From assembly GCF_039536205.1 (NCBI RefSeq), contig NZ_BAAAYL010000001.1, positions 682,001 to 746,000 on the forward strand: a stretch of DNA of 64,000 nt. The letters are read 5' to 3'. Each line of letters opens with the position of its first letter. The stretch's first letter is position 1. The DNA comes from Streptomyces sannanensis (lineage in GTDB: Bacteria; Actinomycetota; Actinomycetes; Streptomycetales; Streptomycetaceae). A program made the translations under genes and the position numbers. Shown here in pieces: positions 62,101 to 64,000 of this stretch. The notes under the pieces were generated by a model. That model had not been told where the DNA came from. It did not search any database and worked only from the letters and a program-made list of their open reading frames with translations.

Positions 62101-64000
62101 GAGCACCAGCCGCCGGCGGAAGTGGCTGCGGGTGGTGGCAAGGGAGCGGGCCACGTCCCCGAGGCGGTCCTGGATGTTCATGCCCATGTGCAGATGCAGG
62201 TTCTCCACCTGCCGGCGCAGGGCGGCGTCGGTGTAGCCGGACACCACGAAGGGCACCGTGGGCGGCAACGGGGCGGGCGCCGTGTCCTCGGCGTCCTCGG
62301 TGATGCGCTGCGGCGGCTCTTCGATGATGACGTGGGCGTTGGTACCGCCGATGCCGAACGAGCTGACGCCCGCTCTGCGCGGCACCTCCTTCGCCGGCCA
62401 TGGGCGTTGCTCCTGGACCAGCGCCATCCTGGCGCCCTTCCAGTCCACGGCCGGGGTGGGCTCGGCAACGTGCAGGGTCCGGGGCACCGCGTTGTGCTGC
62501 ATGGCCAGGACGACCTTCATCACGCCGGCCAGTCCGGCGGCCGCCTGGGTGTGGCCGAGGTTGGACTTGGCCGAACCGACCCACAACGGCGCCTCGTCCG
62601 AGTGGCTGCCGCCGAAGACCTCCGCGAGCGCCGTGCCTTCGATGGGGTCGCCCAGCTTGGTGCCGGTGCCGTGAGCCTCCAGGTAGTCGATGTCGCCCGG
62701 CTGCAGCCCGGACGCGGCCAGGGCCGCGCGGATGACCCGCTGCTGGGCGGGCCCGCTGGGCGTGGTCAGGCTGGCGCTGTGGCCGTCGTGGTTGACGGCG
62801 GTGCCGCGCAGCACGGCCAGGACGGGGTCGCCGTCCCGTTGGGCGTCGGACAGCCGCTTGAGGATGACCGCGGCGGAGCCCTCGCTCCAGCCGGTGCCGT
62901 CGGTGTCGGAGGAGAACGACCGGCATCGGCCGTCCGCCGACATACCCCGCAACCGGCTGAACTCGACATGCAGTTCGGGTGTGAGCATCAGGCTCACACC
63001 GGCCGACACCGCCAGATCGCACTCGCCGCTGCGCAGCGCGTTGCAGGCCAGGTGGGTGGTGACCAGCGAGGAGGAGCAAGCCGTGTCCAGGGTCAGGGTC
63101 GGACCCTCCAGACCGAACACATACGACACACGGCCGGACATGGTGCCTCCGGCGGAACCCGGGCCCACGTAGCCGTCGAGGTCGGACAGGCCACCGGCCA
63201 TGGTGAGGCCGTACTCGTGGTAGGCCGAGCTCTTGCCGACGCCGATGAACGCGCCCGTCTGGCTGCCGCGCAGCTGCTCGATGGTGTAGCCGGCGCGCTC
63301 GAACGCCTCCCAGGTGGTTTCCAGGACCATGCGTTGCATGGGGTCGAGAGAGTGTGCCTCGCGCGGCGAGATACCGAAGAAAAGGGCGTCGAACTGGTCG
63401 ATGGGGGTGACGAACCCGCCACGGCTGCAATACGACTTGCCGCGTGCCTCCGGGTCGGGGTCGTACAGGGCGTCGGCGTCCCAGCGGTCCTTGGGTACGT
63501 CGATGATCCCGTCGCCACCGCGCTCCAGCAGCTCCCAGAACTCTTCCGGGGTGTTCGCGTCGCCCGGGAGCCGGCAGGCCATGCCGATGATGGCGATCGG
63601 CTCGTCGTGGACGGCACGGCGGCGCGTGGGAACGATCTCCCGGCTGGTCTTCGCATCGCCGGCCAGGTGCGCGGCCAGGGCCTTGATGGTGAAGTGCTCG
63701 AACAGTTTGGCCGCGAAGACGGGGCGTCCGAGCAGTTGCTCCAGCCTCGTCTGGACCCGGACGACCCGCAGCGAATTGCCGCCGATCTCGAAGAAGTTCT
63801 CGTTGACGCCGATCCGGTCGTGGCCGAGCACATCCGACCAGATGGCCATGATGTCCCGCTCGAGCTCGGTGGCAGGCTTGGCCGTGGCCTCGACCTCCAC
63901 CACGGGGTCCGGCAGCGCGTTCTGGTCGATCTTGCCGTTCGGCGTCAGCGGAAGCTCGTCCAGCTCGACGATGAAGGCGGGCACCATGTAGTCCGGCAGC
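56119..64000 (-). CDS. Hybrid NRPS-PKS megasynthase with terminal reductase (N-terminal part outside the window)
   Basis: At least 2,622 residues, open to the right edge; numbering is from the methionine at 63987. The end of an adenylation domain (LTPNGKID, residues 14-21) is followed by PCP (FFEIGGNSL, Ser72), KS (about 127-560; Cys304 in DTACSSS, His439, His479), AT (about 668-960; Ser760 in GHSIGE, and HAFH at 862-865 predicting malonyl-CoA), DH (about 1030-1310; His1067, Asp1231), ER (about 1530-1840; GGVGMAAVQLA), KR (about 1850-2030; GGVGDLG, LDD at 1944-1946, Tyr2001), ACP (Ser2168 in DIGIDSLTA) and a thioester reductase (about 2255-2622; VTGATGFVGAY and YMTSK). It would extend an amino acid by one malonate, fully reduce the beta-carbon and release an aldehyde by NADPH. 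Confidence 0.92.
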   Translation of the reverse strand, partial: LPDYMVPAFIVELDELPLTPNGKIDQNALPDPVVEVEATAKPATELERDIMAIWSDVLGHDRIGVNENFFEIGGNSLRVVRVQTRLEQLLGRPVFAAKLFEHFTIKALAAHLAGDAKTSREIVPTRRRAVHDEPIAIIGMACRLPGDANTPEEFWELLERGGDGIIDVPKDRWDADALYDPDPEARGKSYCSRGGFVTPIDQFDALFFGISPREAHSLDPMQRMVLETTWEAFERAGYTIEQLRGSQTGAFIGVGKSSAYHEYGLTMAGGLSDLDGYVGPGSAGGTMSGRVSYVFGLEGPTLTLDTACSSSLVTTHLACNALRSGECDLAVSAGVSLMLTPELHVEFSRLRGMSADGRCRSFSSDTDGTGWSEGSAAVILKRLSDAQRDGDPVLAVLRGTAVNHDGHSASLTTPSGPAQQRVIRAALAASGLQPGDIDYLEAHGTGTKLGDPIEGTALAEVFGGSHSDEAPLWVGSAKSNLGHTQAAAGLAGVMKVVLAMQHNAVPRTLHVAEPTPAVDWKGARMALVQEQRPWPAKEVPRRAGVSSFGIGGTNAHVIIEEPPQRITEDAEDTAPAPLPPTVPFVVSGYTDAALRRQVENLHLHMGMNIQDRLGDVARSLATTRSHFRRRLVLTVKDKAELLDKLASFSRTGELPAESVRAGNHAEEPRLALLFTGQGSQLPGMGKDVYDVYPVFREALDAIAAQFTELDRPLLEVMWADPDSDDAAVLHRTDFTQPALFALEVAQWRLWESWGVRPELLLGHSIGELAAAHVAGMFDLPDACRLVAARGRLMQALPSRGAMVSLEAGGEEAEAAMDALGLRGKLDVAGLNTPTQTVLSGDADAIETITAHFTAQGRRAKRLTVSHAFHSHHMDGMLAEFQAVAETVRFHPPTIPIVSSLTGEPAAPGELESPDYWVRQVRRAVRFSDGMLSLRREGANTFLELGPQPVLSGLGATCLADEGSVSWVPSCTPGKNGAAVILKSLAELHVRGVPVDWQGYFAPFGSGRVALPTYAFQRERFWFEPPVSRAVGAGLNATDHALLGGGVDIAGTDMALFTNVVAADQPVWVQEHRVMDAVLMPGTAFFEAMRAAGDAAHEGAWDLADVVIASPLVLASGVPVRMQVTVGPAIGEARPVQVYSAPEGEDGAWQLHTEGRLVPAGADAGPTATVPPRGAEPLDASALYRDLAALGYGYGPTFQGIKEAWHVGGEVWARAALPENAEQSAAGYVLHPALLDSAMHSLLLTQRLQNRTGDDLFVPFEAERLSLRVKGLKEIWVRVADFELGDGEFWASLDIHDADGAHVGRLHRLHARRVDRAVLRRLAAAGVDRFQFDVNWRHVETENVEMGGSWGLMTPAGDVPWAREVKTLLARAGIQVIKVRELEDAEDLDGLICLWDSDADVPSQAHALSATALEQLQEAVTTEFRTPLVWVTRHAVGTGADDMVSGLGAGPLWGLMRTARNEHPELSLRLIDLGEEEADRKALASALMLEAEPECALRHGEVLVPQLLRVGSARDLEIPAEGRWQLEIAAKGRLDEPLTVRALPERAVAPGEIRAEVKAAGVNFLDVLNALGMVEIPAFGLEFAGVVTEVGGSVDHVKVGDPVLGLARGSFASEVVTDARQVVRMPEHLSFEEAATIPMTFLTAWYGLHELGALQPGERVLIHAAAGGVGMAAVQLAQLHGAEVYGTASEPKWPALRELGLDDSHLASSRDLGFVEHFGKTASDGNASDGSASGRSFDVVLNSLATEFIDASLSMLGRGGRFLEMGKIDVREQSSIDESHPGVTYTVYNLPEAGPDLIQRMLASIAGLFTEGKLAPLPLRTFLMTHTSDGLRFIAQARHVGKVVLVPAQQRPFIRPDGAVLVSGGVGDLGRHVARWLASTHGVRDLVLTSRRGMDTPGAKSLVAELSELGATATVVACDAADRDDVTSVMALFDEKRPLRGVVHAAGVLDDGALTALTPERLDTVYLPKVDGLWHLHQLTQDMELDFFMMFSSIASVMGAPGQGNYAAANAFLDALAHLRRAKGLPATSVAFGPWEGDGMAAGLSEFDRARFAQLGLDRLAPEEGLELFELAVRSGRALTMAAALDLNRVQHYFENRGGIPPLFRSLLSGNAGGRSRSGGGTDLRKLLSEAAPEEHAAVVLGVVREEVAKTLGFASPEDVDVNVPLQDIGIDSLTAVLMRNQLADLTGLALPAKIAFDHPNLMSLGEFLLEKLREAGLDAAAEPAVATAATGAGATDHTGPDLSTARKGCLHPDLRFDNVTGELESPEAVFVTGATGFVGAYLLHELLASDVVAYCLVRADDARQAMERLVGTLDGYGLWKEEYAPLLNPVVGDLTRPLFGLDEESFDELADQVDAICHSGALVDWMRPLDDYVGPNVVGTHEALRLASRGRGKAFHFISTFATLPKYLGYEVTEDDREYGYMTSKWQAEQMVAAARWRGARASTYRLPFVAASTRTGHFRLDRGDFLHNLIVGGIAMGGFPSLSTDLTAVLPVDYLCRTIAEVMTGDLARIGKDYDFVNSKAPAFDRFFEMVGAADGGAEIVLFDEWRQRALAFAAAHPTSSLARIAALVDGLTAEGLADMFAALPVGDAVFGGEDYPAPPVDEHFVRTYVDRINTTSDRAEITTS

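Overview
The window looks like a Streptomyces chromosome. Base composition is very GC-rich, GTG and TTG starts are common, and the gene content is typical: a P450 of the EXXR-less CYP157 type, a secreted tripeptidyl aminopeptidase, a SpoIIE/ATPase phosphatase and modular PKS/NRPS. Relics of transposases and half-genes are dense, which suggests a plastic accessory region or chromosome arm rather than the conserved core. No rRNA or tRNA gene was seen.

Layout. 0-5.6 kb: the end of a P-type cation ATPase, IS701-like and IS3-like transposase relics, and a secreted phosphodiester glycosidase-like protein. 5.6-11.3 kb: a PAP2-superfamily membrane protein, an Old Yellow Enzyme with an operator-like upstream repeat, an unrecognised protein and an MFS transporter. 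11.4-18 kb: DUF445 and Tn3 scraps, tripeptidyl aminopeptidase, a broken MBL-fold gene beside an ArsR-rhodanese/TusA pair, an MFS scrap, a TetR regulator and a secreted M14 carboxypeptidase. 18-25.5 kb: two convergent P450 genes, a SpoIIE phosphatase and a beta-propeller protein.

25.5-43.9 kb is a catabolic island. At its left edge is an inverted, truncated copy of the uracil-DNA glycosylase gene; at its right edge is the intact gene. The island encodes a P450 and a glutamine synthetase-like gamma-glutamyl ligase (divergent), then ferredoxin, ferredoxin reductase, an acetoacetate-decarboxylase-like protein, an HpaE-type aldehyde dehydrogenase, an HpaD-type extradiol dioxygenase and an HpaG-type hydrolase. 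Further on are an amidohydrolase, a TetR regulator, an amino-acid/amine permease, a class I glutamine amidotransferase, a second aldehyde dehydrogenase overlapping a PuuD-like gamma-glutamyl hydrolase, and a MarR regulator. Four of its promoter regions carry the same semi-palindrome, TCGTTTG-N4-CRAAY or a close relative (five sites), so the island reads as one regulon. The inferred role is catabolism of an amine through gamma-glutamylation, coupled to oxygenation and meta-cleavage of an aromatic ring.

44-53 kb: a BadF-type kinase, a sirohydrochlorin chelatase-like protein, a probable toxin-antitoxin pair, an FUSC-family membrane protein, an ISL3 relic, a small SH3-like protein, a decayed secreted-protein gene and a short CRISPR remnant. 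A 255-bp IS-derived element interrupts one CRISPR spacer; removing it with one TTA target copy restores a 37-nt spacer. Next comes a truncated leucine-rich-repeat gene.

51.8-64 kb, all on the minus strand, is the downstream end of a biosynthetic cluster. It holds the C-terminal part of an NRPS-PKS megasynthase (A end-PCP-KS-AT-DH-ER-KR-ACP-reductase), overlapped by an unrecognised 437-residue protein with Fe(II)/2-oxoglutarate-oxygenase-like features, two alpha/beta hydrolases and a cation/proton antiporter. The megasynthase continues beyond the right edge.
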